Positions 44,401 to 52,556 of a stretch of DNA of 64,000 bases are shown here, piece after piece; the stretch's first letter is position 1, and each line of letters opens with the position of its first letter. Position numbers and translations under genes: made by a program. The DNA comes from Saccharopolyspora hirsuta (GTDB lineage: Bacteria > Actinomycetota > Actinomycetes > Mycobacteriales > Pseudonocardiaceae). The notes below the pieces were generated by a model that saw only the letters and a program-made list of their open reading frames with translations, was not told the origin of the DNA and did not search any database. The stretch covers positions 62,001 through 126,000 of the forward strand of contig NZ_VWPH01000011.1 of assembly GCF_008630535.1 (NCBI RefSeq). The letters run 5' to 3'.

Positions 44401-45429
44401 TCAGCTCGGGTCGACCGGCAGCGAACCGACCTGGCAGCCCCGGACGCCGACCGTGTCGCGGGTGAACGACTCGACCTCCTTCTGCGCGCGCTGCGGGTCG
44501 GTCACCCACGTCCGGTAGAAGTCGAACGGGCAGTCGGCGACGCCCTTGTCGCCCTCGCCGGCCGCGTGCACCGCGGTGTAGCCGCGGTGCATCAGCTTGA
44601 AGAGGTGGTTCTGCGACTGGTCGTGCTGGCGGGCGTCGCGGATCGCCGACACCGACAGCTGGGCGTACTGGATGCCGTACTCCTCCTCGCCGGTCTCGCC
44701 GAGGGTGCGGCCGTCGAAGCCGATGATCGCGGAGTGGCCGAAGTAGGAGTACACGCCGTCGAAACCGGCGGCGTTGGCCACCGCGACGTAGCAGTTGTTC
44801 GCCCATGCCATCGCCTTGGACATCAGCACCTGCTGCTCCTTGGCCGGGTACATGTACCCCTGGCAGCGCACGATCAGCTCGGCGCCCTTCATCGCGCAGT
44901 CCCGCCAGATCTCCGGGTAGTTGCCGTCGTCGCAGATGATCAGCGAGATCTTCAGGCCCTTGGGGCCGTCGGCGACGTGCGTGGTGTCGCCCGGGTACCA
45001 GCCCTCGACGGGGACCCAGGGCAGGACCTTGCGGTACTTCTGCACGATCTCGCCGCGGTCGTTGATCAGCACCAGCGTGTTGTACGGCGGTTTGGCCGGG
45101 TGCTCCTCGTGGCGTTCGCCGGTGATGGAGAAGACGCCCCAGGTCTCGGCCCGGCGGCAGGCCTCGGCGAAGATCTCGGTCTCCTCGCCGGGAACGGTGG
45201 ATGCCGTCGCGTACATCTCGTCGGGGTCGTACATGATGCCCTGCGTCGAGTACTCCGGGAACACGACCAGGTCCATGCCGGGCAGCCCGGTCTTCATGCC
45301 GACCACCATCTCGGCGATCCGCTGCGCGTTGGCGAGCACTTCCGCCTTGGTGTGCAACCGCGGCATCTTGTAGTTGACCACCGCCACGCCGACGGTGTCC
45401 GGGCTGGCCGAGATGTCTCCGTGTCGCAT
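44401..45429 (-). CDS. amiE: Aliphatic amidase
   Basis: A 342-residue nitrilase-superfamily amidase, extremely close in sequence to Pseudomonas AmiE from the first residues ([21 protein letters not shown]). The catalytic residues fall at the same numbers as in that enzyme: Glu59 in FPEYST, Lys134 in KYRKVLPW and Cys166 in LIICDDGN. It hydrolyses short aliphatic amides such as acetamide to acid and ammonia. It lies downstream of an AmiC-like gene on the same strand and is preceded by a motif shared with the MarR promoter region. Confidence 0.97.
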   Translation of the reverse strand: MRHGDISASPDTVGVAVVNYKMPRLHTKAEVLANAQRIAEMVVGMKTGLPGMDLVVFPEYSTQGIMYDPDEMYATASTVPGEETEIFAEACRRAETWGVFSITGERHEEHPAKPPYNTLVLINDRGEIVQKYRKVLPWVPVEGWYPGDTTHVADGPKGLKISLIICDDGNYPEIWRDCAMKGAELIVRCQGYMYPAKEQQVLMSKAMAWANNCYVAVANAAGFDGVYSYFGHSAIIGFDGRTLGETGEEEYGIQYAQLSVSAIRDARQHDQSQNHLFKLMHRGYTAVHAAGEGDKGVADCPFDFYRTWVTDPQRAQKEVESFTRDTVGVRGCQVGSLPVDPS

Positions 45430-45451
45430 GGGTGCCTCCGCGAGCAGGAAC

Positions 45452-45464
45452 TTTCAGGTGGAAA
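45452..45464. promoter_or_regulatory. Candidate MarR operator upstream of amiE
   Basis: TTTCAGGTGGAAA resembles TTCCAGGTGGAA at 46626. It overlaps GGAAATATTCC (45460-45470) and lies inside a wider ACTTTCA/TGAAAGT inverted repeat (45450-45480), between the AmiC-like gene and amiE. Confidence 0.5.
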
Positions 45465-45515
45465 TATTCCGAATGAAAGTAAGACGTCGCGGTGGTGCCG
45501 TCAAGCGCGGTGCTT

Positions 45516-46592
45516 CTAGAGCCGGGTGATCACGTCGAAGTCGTAGCAGTCGGCGACGGCCAGGTGGACGTGCTGGGCCGCCTGGTGGCCGCGGAACTCG
45601 ACGGTGCCGCGCGGGCCCTGGTAGGCGGTGCCGTCGATCGCGGCGTTGAGCTCGGCGAGCCGTGGAGACCCGGCTCGACGGGCGAGCTGGGCCAGCGCGT
45701 GGAGCCCCTCGTAGCAGGACTCGGCGGCGTTGTTCAGCGGCGGCGCGCTCGGCCCGTGCCGCCGGACGTACGAGCTGAGCAGGTCCATCGCGTGCCCGGT
45801 GGCCAACGAGCGGAAGTACCCGGCGGCGACGAACAGTCCCCGGGTCGCGTGTGCACCGCTGGCCAGCAGCATGCTCTCCTCCATGAGCGGGCTGAACCGC
45901 ACCAGCCGGTCGTGCAGCCCCTCGGCGGCGAAGGCCCGGTTGAACCGCACAGCGTCCTGGCCGACGAGCAGCATCAGCACGCCGTCGCACGGCGCGGCGG
46001 CCACCTGCCGGGTCACCCGCCGCATGTCGCCGGAGCCCAACCCGACGTAGGTCTCACCGGTGATGCTCAGGTCCAGCTCGTGCGCGAAGGCGCGAACCGC
46101 CCGGGTCGACCCGTGCGGCCAGACGTAGTCGTCGCCGACCACGAACCACCGGCGCACACCGAGGTTGTCGCGCAACCACCGCAGCGCCGGGGCGATCTGG
46201 AACTGCGGCGTCTCACCGGAGCAGAAGATGCCCGCCCGCCGCTCGCCGCCCTCGTACAGCGAGGTGTAGACGTACGGGATCCGGTCGGCCACGACCGGCG
46301 CGATGGCGTGCCGCACCGAGGAGATGTGCCAGCCGCTGACCGCGTCCACCGCGCCCCGCGCGACCAGCCGCTGGACCTCGGCGGCGACCTGGTGCGGCGG
46401 CGCCCCGCCGTCCACGACCTCCACCGAGACCTCCCGCCCGAGGATGCCGCCGCTCTCGTTGAGCTCGTGCACCGCGAGATCGGTGATCGCCTCGCACGAA
46501 GGTCCGAACAACCCGGCCGGACCGCGCAGCGGGATCACCATGCACACGCGCCACTGCGCGGCTCGCTCGCGGAGCGCTGTGCCTGTCGTCAT
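45516..46592 (-). CDS. AmiC-like cytosolic amide-binding protein
   Basis: A 358-residue protein with the type I periplasmic-binding fold of the AmiC/UrtA group (VCMVIPLRGPAGLFGPSCEAITDLAVHELN). It has no signal peptide or lipobox, so it should stay in the cytosol, as Pseudomonas AmiC does, where AmiC senses amides and controls amiE. Here amiE follows 86 bases downstream but no AmiR antiterminator is present; a MarR gene is divergent instead. It may act as a sensor for a different partner, or be a cytosolic binding protein of unknown role. Confidence 0.85.
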   Translation of the reverse strand: MTTGTALRERAAQWRVCMVIPLRGPAGLFGPSCEAITDLAVHELNESGGILGREVSVEVVDGGAPPHQVAAEVQRLVARGAVDAVSGWHISSVRHAIAPVVADRIPYVYTSLYEGGERRAGIFCSGETPQFQIAPALRWLRDNLGVRRWFVVGDDYVWPHGSTRAVRAFAHELDLSITGETYVGLGSGDMRRVTRQVAAAPCDGVLMLLVGQDAVRFNRAFAAEGLHDRLVRFSPLMEESMLLASGAHATRGLFVAAGYFRSLATGHAMDLLSSYVRRHGPSAPPLNNAAESCYEGLHALAQLARRAGSPRLAELNAAIDGTAYQGPRGTVEFRGHQAAQHVHLAVADCYDFDVITRL

Positions 46593-46625
46593 CCGGGCTC
46601 CGAAACGGTGCGGGCGCTCGATTGC

Positions 46626-46637
46626 TTCCAGGTGGAA
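46626..46637. promoter_or_regulatory. Candidate MarR operator between AmiC-like and MarR genes
   Basis: TTCCAGGTGGAA is an inverted repeat (TTCCA/TGGAA, 2-base spacer) in the 91-base divergent promoter region. A close relative precedes amiE, which suggests that the MarR protein controls itself, the AmiC-like gene and amiE. Confidence 0.55.
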
Positions 46638-46683
46638 GTTTTACTATCCGAGCAGGATCGCGCAAGAGTGAGGAACGGAGCGC

Positions 46684-47100
46684 ATGGGAGCAGCGAACGC
46701 CACAGCCCTGGCGGGCCCGTTGGTCCGGGCGGCCCGCGCGGTGGTCGCGACGGTCGAGCAGGTGCTCAAACCGGAAGGCCTGACCTTCGACCAGTGGCTG
46801 GTGCTGGACACCCTGGCGACCGAGGGCGGCCTGGCGATGGCCGAACTGGCCGAGCGCACCACGACACCCGGGCCGACGCTCACCCGCCTGGTGGACCGCC
46901 TGGTCAGCACCGCCCTGCTGTACCGCGAGGTCGACCCGGCGGACCGCCGCAAGGTCCTGGTCCACCTGAGCCGCCGCGGCCAGTCGGAGCACCGCCGCAT
47001 CGCCCCGCAGGTGGCAACCGCGGAACGCGAGCTCCTGACCGGCCTCCGCGCCAGCACCGGTCTCCTCGAATCCCTCCGAGACCTCGCCGACGGCCGCTGA
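46684..47100 (+). CDS. MarR-family transcriptional regulator
   Basis: A 138-residue MarR protein with the winged helix at residues about 35-98 (LATEGGLAMAELAERTTTPGPTLTRLVDRLVSTALLYREVDPADRRKVLVHLS). It is divergent from the AmiC-like/amiE genes and likely represses them through the TTCCAGGTGGAA-type sites. Confidence 0.92.
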   Translation: MGAANATALAGPLVRAARAVVATVEQVLKPEGLTFDQWLVLDTLATEGGLAMAELAERTTTPGPTLTRLVDRLVSTALLYREVDPADRRKVLVHLSRRGQSEHRRIAPQVATAERELLTGLRASTGLLESLRDLADGR

Positions 47101-47118
47101 CCTGAGTGGACGTCCCGA

Positions 47119-47487
47119 TCACGGAGTCCGGGTCAGGATCTCCATGTTGTGCCCGTCGGGATCCTCGAAGTAGACACCCCGACCGCCCCAGCGGTGGTTG
47201 ATCTCGCCGGGTTCCGCGTGCCCGGGATCGGCCCAGTAGGTGATCCCCGCAGCGCGGATCCGCTCGAAAGCCGCGTCGAACTCGGCGTCGCCGACCAGGA
47301 ACGCGTAGTGCTGCGGCTGCACCTCGTCCTGCGCCATGTAGTCCAGCGTGACCGAGTTGTCGAGCACGACCGGCACGAACGGCCCCACCTCGGCACCGAC
47401 CGAGACCCCGAGGACATCGGCCAGGAACCGCGCGGACCGGTGCTTGTCCCGCGCCCCGACGATGGTGTGGTTCAGCTCGATACCCAT
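47119..47487 (-). CDS. VOC (glyoxalase/dioxygenase-fold) protein
   Basis: A 122-residue single-domain VOC protein. Strand starts are ELNHTIVGARDKHRSARFLADVLG and the C-terminal GVYFEDPDGHNMEILT, which carries the usual Glu metal ligand; His in ELNH and QPQHYAF could complete the site. ATG 47487 follows GGGGAG. Such proteins may be lyases, dioxygenases or resistance proteins; the substrate is unknown. Confidence 0.9.
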   Translation of the reverse strand: MGIELNHTIVGARDKHRSARFLADVLGVSVGAEVGPFVPVVLDNSVTLDYMAQDEVQPQHYAFLVGDAEFDAAFERIRAAGITYWADPGHAEPGEINHRWGGRGVYFEDPDGHNMEILTRTP

Positions 47488-47641
47488 GATCACTCCCCGA
47501 ATCCGGAGCACCCCACCCGGAACCCGCGGACCCGGCGGCTACCGGCCGGACTCCGGATCGGTAGCCGCCGGTGACCGCGGCGAACCGCTACGTGGGTGGA
47601 ACGGAAGCCACCTCCGGCGGTATTCCCAGGTCGGCCTGGCC

Positions 47642-47971
47642 TCAGACGAAGGGGCGGGGCGCGTCGAACTTCTGCCGAACCTGGTCGGCAACTGCCTGAT
47701 TCCCGCCCGCCTCGATCAACTTCGCGATCCGGTGCGCGCTCAGGTCGCGAACCGGGTTCCCCGCGTGCAACCCGATCTTGTCCAGCAGGATGCCGACGTG
47801 GTCGCTCGCGGTCCTGGTGCCGTGCATCAGCTTCCGGTAGATGCCGTAGAGCACCCCCGCGAACAGCGGCACGGTCACCCAGCCCGGCCACTCCAGCAGC
47901 AGGCCCAGCACCAGCGGAAGAACAGCAGCCGTGGCCAGGCCGAGGTAGAGGATCTTGTTCTCCTTGCTCAT
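47642..47971 (-). CDS. Two-TM membrane protein, last gene of the TIR-NTPase operon
   Basis: A 109-residue protein with two adjacent hydrophobic segments (about residues 8-26 and 31-47) and a 60-residue soluble tail (TASDHVGILLDKIGLHAGNPVRDLSAHRIAKLIEAGG...). No family recognised. Its start overlaps the stop of the NTPase gene by 4 bases, so it is made with that protein. In context it could be a membrane anchor, sensor or pore-forming effector of the proposed defence system; that is inference. Confidence 0.8.
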   Translation of the reverse strand: MSKENKILYLGLATAAVLPLVLGLLLEWPGWVTVPLFAGVLYGIYRKLMHGTRTASDHVGILLDKIGLHAGNPVRDLSAHRIAKLIEAGGNQAVADQVRQKFDAPRPFV

Positions 47972-49962
47972 CGAGCGGCCTCCTGAGGCATCCGGTCGAA
48001 CAGGTAGTCGGTGGGCTGCAAGCCCTGCGCGAGGTCGATCAGCTGGGACAACCGCATGGCCACTTCAGCGCGTCCGTCCCCGGCGTGGCTCCAGTCCCGC
48101 GCGGACACGTGCAGGAATCCCAGGAGCGGCAGGTTCTGCTGCGCCGCTTCGACGAGAAGTCCCAGCAGGAGGTCCCGCGGTGCTGGCTGCACAGCTGCGG
48201 CCAGCCAGTGGCTCACGCGGTGCCGCACCGGGTCCGGGACGGCCGCCGGAGCCCCCGCCGCGACCATCGCTCGGTACCACAGGAACACCAGCTGCGGCCG
48301 GACGACCGCATCGGTGATCAGCGGTCGGTCACCGCGGATGAGGTGCGTCGGGTCGGCGAGGGCGAGGAACAGGTACAGGTCCATGGGCCAGTTGTTGTCC
48401 CGGGCGGCATCATTCGCCAGCCGGTCGAGCAGGAGACGCCACAGGGTCGGGTTCGTGCTGGTGAGTTCGAGGAGTGCTTGCCTGGCCGTCGGATCTCCCC
48501 GCCCGTCCTCCCGGCGCGCCCGCTGGTGCAGTCGAACCAGCGCCTGCGCGGGAAACCTGGGGGCGATCACCTCGGTGCACACCTCGACCAGGATCTGCCC
48601 GACGGCGGCGGGCAGGTCGTCCGAAGTGGACCACTCCCACACCATGCGCCGGAAGAACCGCCCGTGCCGCTCGTCGCTCAGCCCCGCGATGAGCGCACGC
48701 ACCCCGAAGTCCTGGAGGGGGTTCGACCGCGCGTTGCTTTCGGGGAACACCCATTGCTCGATCAGCCACCGCACGTGCGCGGGGGAGTTGGTCCGCAGGG
48801 ATGCGGCCACCACGTGGTCGACCAGGTTCATCCGGTCCCGGCCGGTGAACAGCGGATCGCGGATGATGCTGTGCACCCAGCCGCAGAAGCGCTTCCGCAG
48901 GTCGGGGTAGCTGTCCCAGAAGTAGTCCCGCGCGGCTTGGTCGTAGCCCAGCTTGTCGAACTCGACCCGGCCGTCCGCGGTCACCTCGATCCCGAGCGAC
49001 ACCAGGTGGTCGTGGTGGCCGTCCTGCTCCAGCCGGGGCTCCTCCTCGAAGCCGAGCTGCTTCACCAGCCGGTGGGAGGCGAAGAACACCGCGTCACTGG
49101 TCGCGCCCCGGCACATCGCCGCGGCCAGGAGCACCGATCGCGCCCGGCCCCGTGCGTGCTTCCCGACCACTTCCGCGACTTCACCGCGCCGATCCGTGCA
49201 AGCCGAGATCGCCTCCAGGAACCAGCTTTCCGCGTCGCCGCCGGGATCCGAGCGCCGTGCTTCGACCGTCATGCGCGCCAGGTTGGTAATCTCGGCCATC
49301 GAGGCGGTCAGGTGCTGCTCGACGTCCTCGTGGTCCAGCCGATCGGTCGGCAGCGTGATCTGCTCGGCCGCGAGGTGGGCGGCCAGCACCTCGCGGCCGT
49401 CCGGCCGTTCGATCCGGACGATGTACCTCGACAGCTCGGCTTCGACGTGGTGGGCGAGGGAACCGGGCAGCACGACGACCAGGTGCCCGTCCGCCTTCTG
49501 CACCTCGGCGCGGAATGCGAGCAGTTCCCGTTGCCGCGCGCGGAACACCGCCTCGTTGCTGCTGCTCATGTCGAGCACGAACAGGTGTCGCGGCAGGACC
49601 TTCACCGCCGACAGGGAGGCGTCCGGATCGGCAGCTTCGTCCTCCAGCTCGGTGAGCGGCGCACGGTCTCCGGCGAGTTCGTGGAGCAGCATCGTCGCCG
49701 CCGTCCGACGTCCGCAACCGGGCGGCCCGGTCAGCAGCGCGGTACGGGCGTCCGCGAGCGTGGTTCGTGCGATGGCCAGTCCGGGCGGTGCGACGAACCG
49801 CTGCTTGAGCCACCGGAGGTCGTCGCTGGGCGTTCTCCGCCGACCGCGTGCCTGGGCCCGGACGCTCTCCCGGATGCTGTCGTACAGGTAGATGTTCTGA
49901 TCACCGGAGCCCGAGTGGATCGGCCCCTGCGGATCGTGGAACTCGCTGTGGTTCTCGCTCAT
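47968..49962 (-). CDS. Large P-loop protein with altered Walker A (NLR/STAND-like)
   Basis: A 664-residue protein. Residues 13-24 (GPIHSGSGDQNI) match a motif in the tail of the adjacent TIR protein. A P-loop follows at residues 79-87, GPPGCGRRT, in which the Walker A lysine is Arg; the likely Walker B is HLFVLD with Asp131. Residues about 280-664 are helical and repeat-like, as in the sensor halves of STAND ATPases. It overlaps the TIR gene upstream and the two-TM gene downstream by 4 bases each. Proposed role: sensor/scaffold that activates the TIR protein. Confidence 0.82.
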   Translation of the reverse strand: MSENHSEFHDPQGPIHSGSGDQNIYLYDSIRESVRAQARGRRRTPSDDLRWLKQRFVAPPGLAIARTTLADARTALLTGPPGCGRRTAATMLLHELAGDRAPLTELEDEAADPDASLSAVKVLPRHLFVLDMSSSNEAVFRARQRELLAFRAEVQKADGHLVVVLPGSLAHHVEAELSRYIVRIERPDGREVLAAHLAAEQITLPTDRLDHEDVEQHLTASMAEITNLARMTVEARRSDPGGDAESWFLEAISACTDRRGEVAEVVGKHARGRARSVLLAAAMCRGATSDAVFFASHRLVKQLGFEEEPRLEQDGHHDHLVSLGIEVTADGRVEFDKLGYDQAARDYFWDSYPDLRKRFCGWVHSIIRDPLFTGRDRMNLVDHVVAASLRTNSPAHVRWLIEQWVFPESNARSNPLQDFGVRALIAGLSDERHGRFFRRMVWEWSTSDDLPAAVGQILVEVCTEVIAPRFPAQALVRLHQRARREDGRGDPTARQALLELTSTNPTLWRLLLDRLANDAARDNNWPMDLYLFLALADPTHLIRGDRPLITDAVVRPQLVFLWYRAMVAAGAPAAVPDPVRHRVSHWLAAAVQPAPRDLLLGLLVEAAQQNLPLLGFLHVSARDWSHAGDGRAEVAMRLSQLIDLAQGLQPTDYLFDRMPQEAAR

Positions 49963-50687
49963 CGGTCCTCACCCCGGTCGCGTTCGGCGTCGACGTTCCG
50001 GTGCGGTCCGCTGCGGTCGTCCTCCCGTCCCGCGGGGTAGACGATGTACTGGTGACCACCTCCGGTGGAGACCGGTCCGGTGCTCCCGTGGAACGTCGTG
50101 TCGTTGAGGTTGAGCTGGCCGTTGGAGATGTTGCCCAGCTGCACGAGTTTGCCGTTGTTCGTCCCGCGGAAGGAGTTCCGGTCGCGGGCCGTCGAGGGCT
50201 CCGACGCGCTCCGATCGTCCAGCCCCGGCACCAGGTCGACGAGTTCGGCGGCGATCCGATCCAGGTCCGCATCGGCGTTTCCGGTGTCGTAGACGAGCGA
50301 CTGGAGGTTCTCCAGGAAGCGCAGTTCCTCCGGCAGCACCCCCACCGGCAACCGGTCCAGCTTGCGCCCGCACAGGATCGGGATGATGCGGGCGCCGGAC
50401 CTCCTGGCGTTCAGGATCTCCTTGCGGGTCCAGTCGTCCTCGTTGGCGAGCAGGAGGTTGCCGTCCCGGTCGCGGGCGTCGAGCCATCGCGGCCCGATCA
50501 GCACCAGCAGCGCGCGAGCGCTGGTGGAGGCCGCCGACAACCGGACCCGGTAGTCGTCGCCGGGCCGGATCGACTTGCTGGCGCGGAAGACCTGCTCGCT
50601 GCCGAAGCGCCTGGACAGCTCCTGCTCGATCGCGAGGGCGGCGTACTTGCAGTCCTCGCTGCGGTAGTTGATGAAGATTTCGGGCAC
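49959..50687 (-). CDS. TIR-domain protein with C-terminal signalling motifs
   Basis: A 242-residue protein. Residues 1-125 are a TIR domain (IFINYRSED, VFRASKSIRPGDDY, LLVLIGPRWLD, and DDWTRKE in which Glu90 is the predicted NAD-cleaving residue). Residues 171-196 hold a Gly/Asn-rich stretch with VQLG at 182-185, similar to the RHIM tetrad. Residues 204-215 (GPVSTGGGHQYI) resemble residues 13-24 of the neighbouring NTPase. The second gene of a four-gene operon. Likely an NADase effector of abortive infection, triggered through its tail. Confidence 0.88.
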   Translation of the reverse strand: MPEIFINYRSEDCKYAALAIEQELSRRFGSEQVFRASKSIRPGDDYRVRLSAASTSARALLVLIGPRWLDARDRDGNLLLANEDDWTRKEILNARRSGARIIPILCGRKLDRLPVGVLPEELRFLENLQSLVYDTGNADADLDRIAAELVDLVPGLDDRSASEPSTARDRNSFRGTNNGKLVQLGNISNGQLNLNDTTFHGSTGPVSTGGGHQYIVYPAGREDDRSGPHRNVDAERDRGEDR

Positions 50688-50722
50688 AGCGGTACCTCAC
50701 GTCTTGCCGGGTTGTCGGTTAC

Positions 50723-51994
50723 TCAGCTGGTTCGCAACGAGGCGGTCAGCCTCGGCTGGATCTCGCGCACGGCGGGGGCGGTGTGGAATCGGGTGAGCAC
50801 GCGGGCCAGCCTGCGGAGATCGGTCAGAATGGTGGCGGAACTGACGATGTCGACGGTGTCGAGCACCGTGCCGAGCAGGGCGCAGGCGTGGTCGACCTCG
50901 CCCGCCGTGGCGTGGGCGAGCGCGCGGCGCACGCCGTAGCGCGCGGTGGAGCGCAGTGCGTGCGGTGGAACGCGCTGGACCTCCCGGTCCAGGACGGCCG
51001 CTGCATCGCGGGCCCTGCCCAGGTCGTGCAGGCACCACCCGGAGACCATGGCGACCGGATCGGTCAGGTTCGCGGTGCCGATCACCGGTCCGCTGTCGGT
51101 CGGGGGTGCGCTGAGCAGCTCGCGCGCCTGGTCCAAGCTCCGCATGCAGGCGTCGTAGTCTCCGGCCAGCGCATGGCCTTGTGCTTCGCGCTGGGCGGCC
51201 AGGCCCAGCACGCGGGCGGATGTCCCGGGAGTTCGCCGGGCTCGGCGGGCGAGCTCGATCGTCTGCCGCGCGTCCTCCCGGTACAGCGTGACCAGCGCGC
51301 GCCGGACCAACGAGTAGGCGGCCAGGGAGCGGTCGTTCCCCGCTGCAGCGAGTTCCACCGCGTGGTCGGTCCACCACAGTGCGGCATCGTCAGCACCGGA
51401 CTCCTGAGCCATCCACCCCGCGAACTCGGCGTAACGCGCTCCGAGCACCAGGAGCTCGTCCCGGACCCCGGGTGCGGTCCTGACGGCCAGGTCTCGGAGG
51501 GTGTGGGTTTGCGCGATGAGCGCTGGCAGCACCGCGGACGGGCTCGCCGTCTGACCCAGCTTCCGGTACTGGTCGAACAGGGTTCGGAAGGTGGAGACCG
51601 GGCCGTCGCCGGCGATCGCGGGAGCGCCGCCCAAGCTGAAGGCCAGCACCGAGGCCGCACCCACCGTCAGGACCTGCCTGCGGTCCATCGGGCGGAACCA
51701 GCTCTTGCCACCTGATTCGAGACTCATCAGCCACACCTCACCGTCGCGGTTCGCTTCGGGCAGCGGCGCTTCGGAAGTGCGCGGTGGCACCATGTCGGCG
51801 AGCTTTCCGCCCGCGTCGAGGACGACGTCGCAACGCCGGGCGAATTCCGGCGTCGGTCTCTTCGAACCCGTCTCGATCTTGCTGAGGTGCCCCTTGCTGT
51901 AGTGCAGTTCAGCCGCGAGCCGGGTGAGCGAAAGACCGGCGGCGATGCGCAGCTTTCGAAGCTCTGCCCCGAACATCATGGGCTGCTCGGTCAT
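50723..51994 (-). CDS. XRE-family regulator with TPR-like C-terminus
   Basis: A 423-residue protein: XRE helix-turn-helix at residues about 8-66 (LRIAAGLSLTRLAAELHYSKGHLSKIETG), a hydrophobic stretch RRQVLTVGAASVLAFSLGG at 105-123, then helical repeats of TPR type to the end. ATG 51994 follows GGGAGGAGACC. Actinomycetes have many XRE proteins of this layout. It is the first gene of the operon with the TIR and NTPase genes, 35 bases ahead of TIR, and may control it or sense the trigger. Confidence 0.9.
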   Translation of the reverse strand: MTEQPMMFGAELRKLRIAAGLSLTRLAAELHYSKGHLSKIETGSKRPTPEFARRCDVVLDAGGKLADMVPPRTSEAPLPEANRDGEVWLMSLESGGKSWFRPMDRRQVLTVGAASVLAFSLGGAPAIAGDGPVSTFRTLFDQYRKLGQTASPSAVLPALIAQTHTLRDLAVRTAPGVRDELLVLGARYAEFAGWMAQESGADDAALWWTDHAVELAAAGNDRSLAAYSLVRRALVTLYREDARQTIELARRARRTPGTSARVLGLAAQREAQGHALAGDYDACMRSLDQARELLSAPPTDSGPVIGTANLTDPVAMVSGWCLHDLGRARDAAAVLDREVQRVPPHALRSTARYGVRRALAHATAGEVDHACALLGTVLDTVDIVSSATILTDLRRLARVLTRFHTAPAVREIQPRLTASLRTS

Positions 51995-52127
51995 GGTCTC
52001 CTCCCGGTTTCCCGTTGCCAGTCCGGACTGTCGACGGGAAACCGCTGTTCGTTCTCGCTGGTTCTCGCGCACGGTGGAACTCGTCGGTCCGGCGGTGCCG
52101 GGCCACCGGGGAACACTAGGAGGGCAA

Positions 52128-52397
52128 ATGATCAAGGACGAGCGGTTTCGCGGATCGGCACCCGATGAGCGCAATCGAACCCGGGCGAGGCTGGTGGGGA
52201 GGGTGCTGCTCACCCTCGTGTTCAGCGGCGCGCAGGTGTGGTCGGCGGGCGTCCTGGTGGACGTGATCGGTTCCGGTATCGCGTTGTTCGCGTTCGCGCT
52301 GGTGATGTCGGCTGCTCTCATCGCGGTCCTCGACGCGTGGCGGGAGATCTGGCGCTTTGCGGCCGTGAGCCGCACGTCGGTGGAGTGTGGCGGATAA
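52128..52397 (+). CDS. Small two-TM membrane protein
   Basis: An 89-residue protein with a charged N-terminus (MIKDERFRGSAPDERNRTRARL) and two hydrophobic segments (about residues 26-46 and 50-68). A near-perfect AGGAGG precedes the ATG. It is divergent from the XRE regulator and could share its promoter region. No family recognised. Confidence 0.7.
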   Translation: MIKDERFRGSAPDERNRTRARLVGRVLLTLVFSGAQVWSAGVLVDVIGSGIALFAFALVMSAALIAVLDAWREIWRFAAVSRTSVECGG

Positions 52398-52556
52398 GCG
52401 AATGCGCGATCGGCGGATTTGCGGGGTTTCCCGTTTCCTCCTCGCAGTGGAAACGGGAAACCAAGCTCGGGGGCGCTTTCCGGTGGAAGTGAAGTTGCGG
52501 GCTCGGTTGTTCCCGTTGCATCTTCCGGGGACTTGCCGCCCAGCCGTGGAGTCGCC

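Noticed and set aside
45516-46592. Branched-chain/urea ABC binding protein
   Set aside because: No signal peptide, no lipobox and no transporter genes nearby; an AmiC-like cytosolic sensor fits better.
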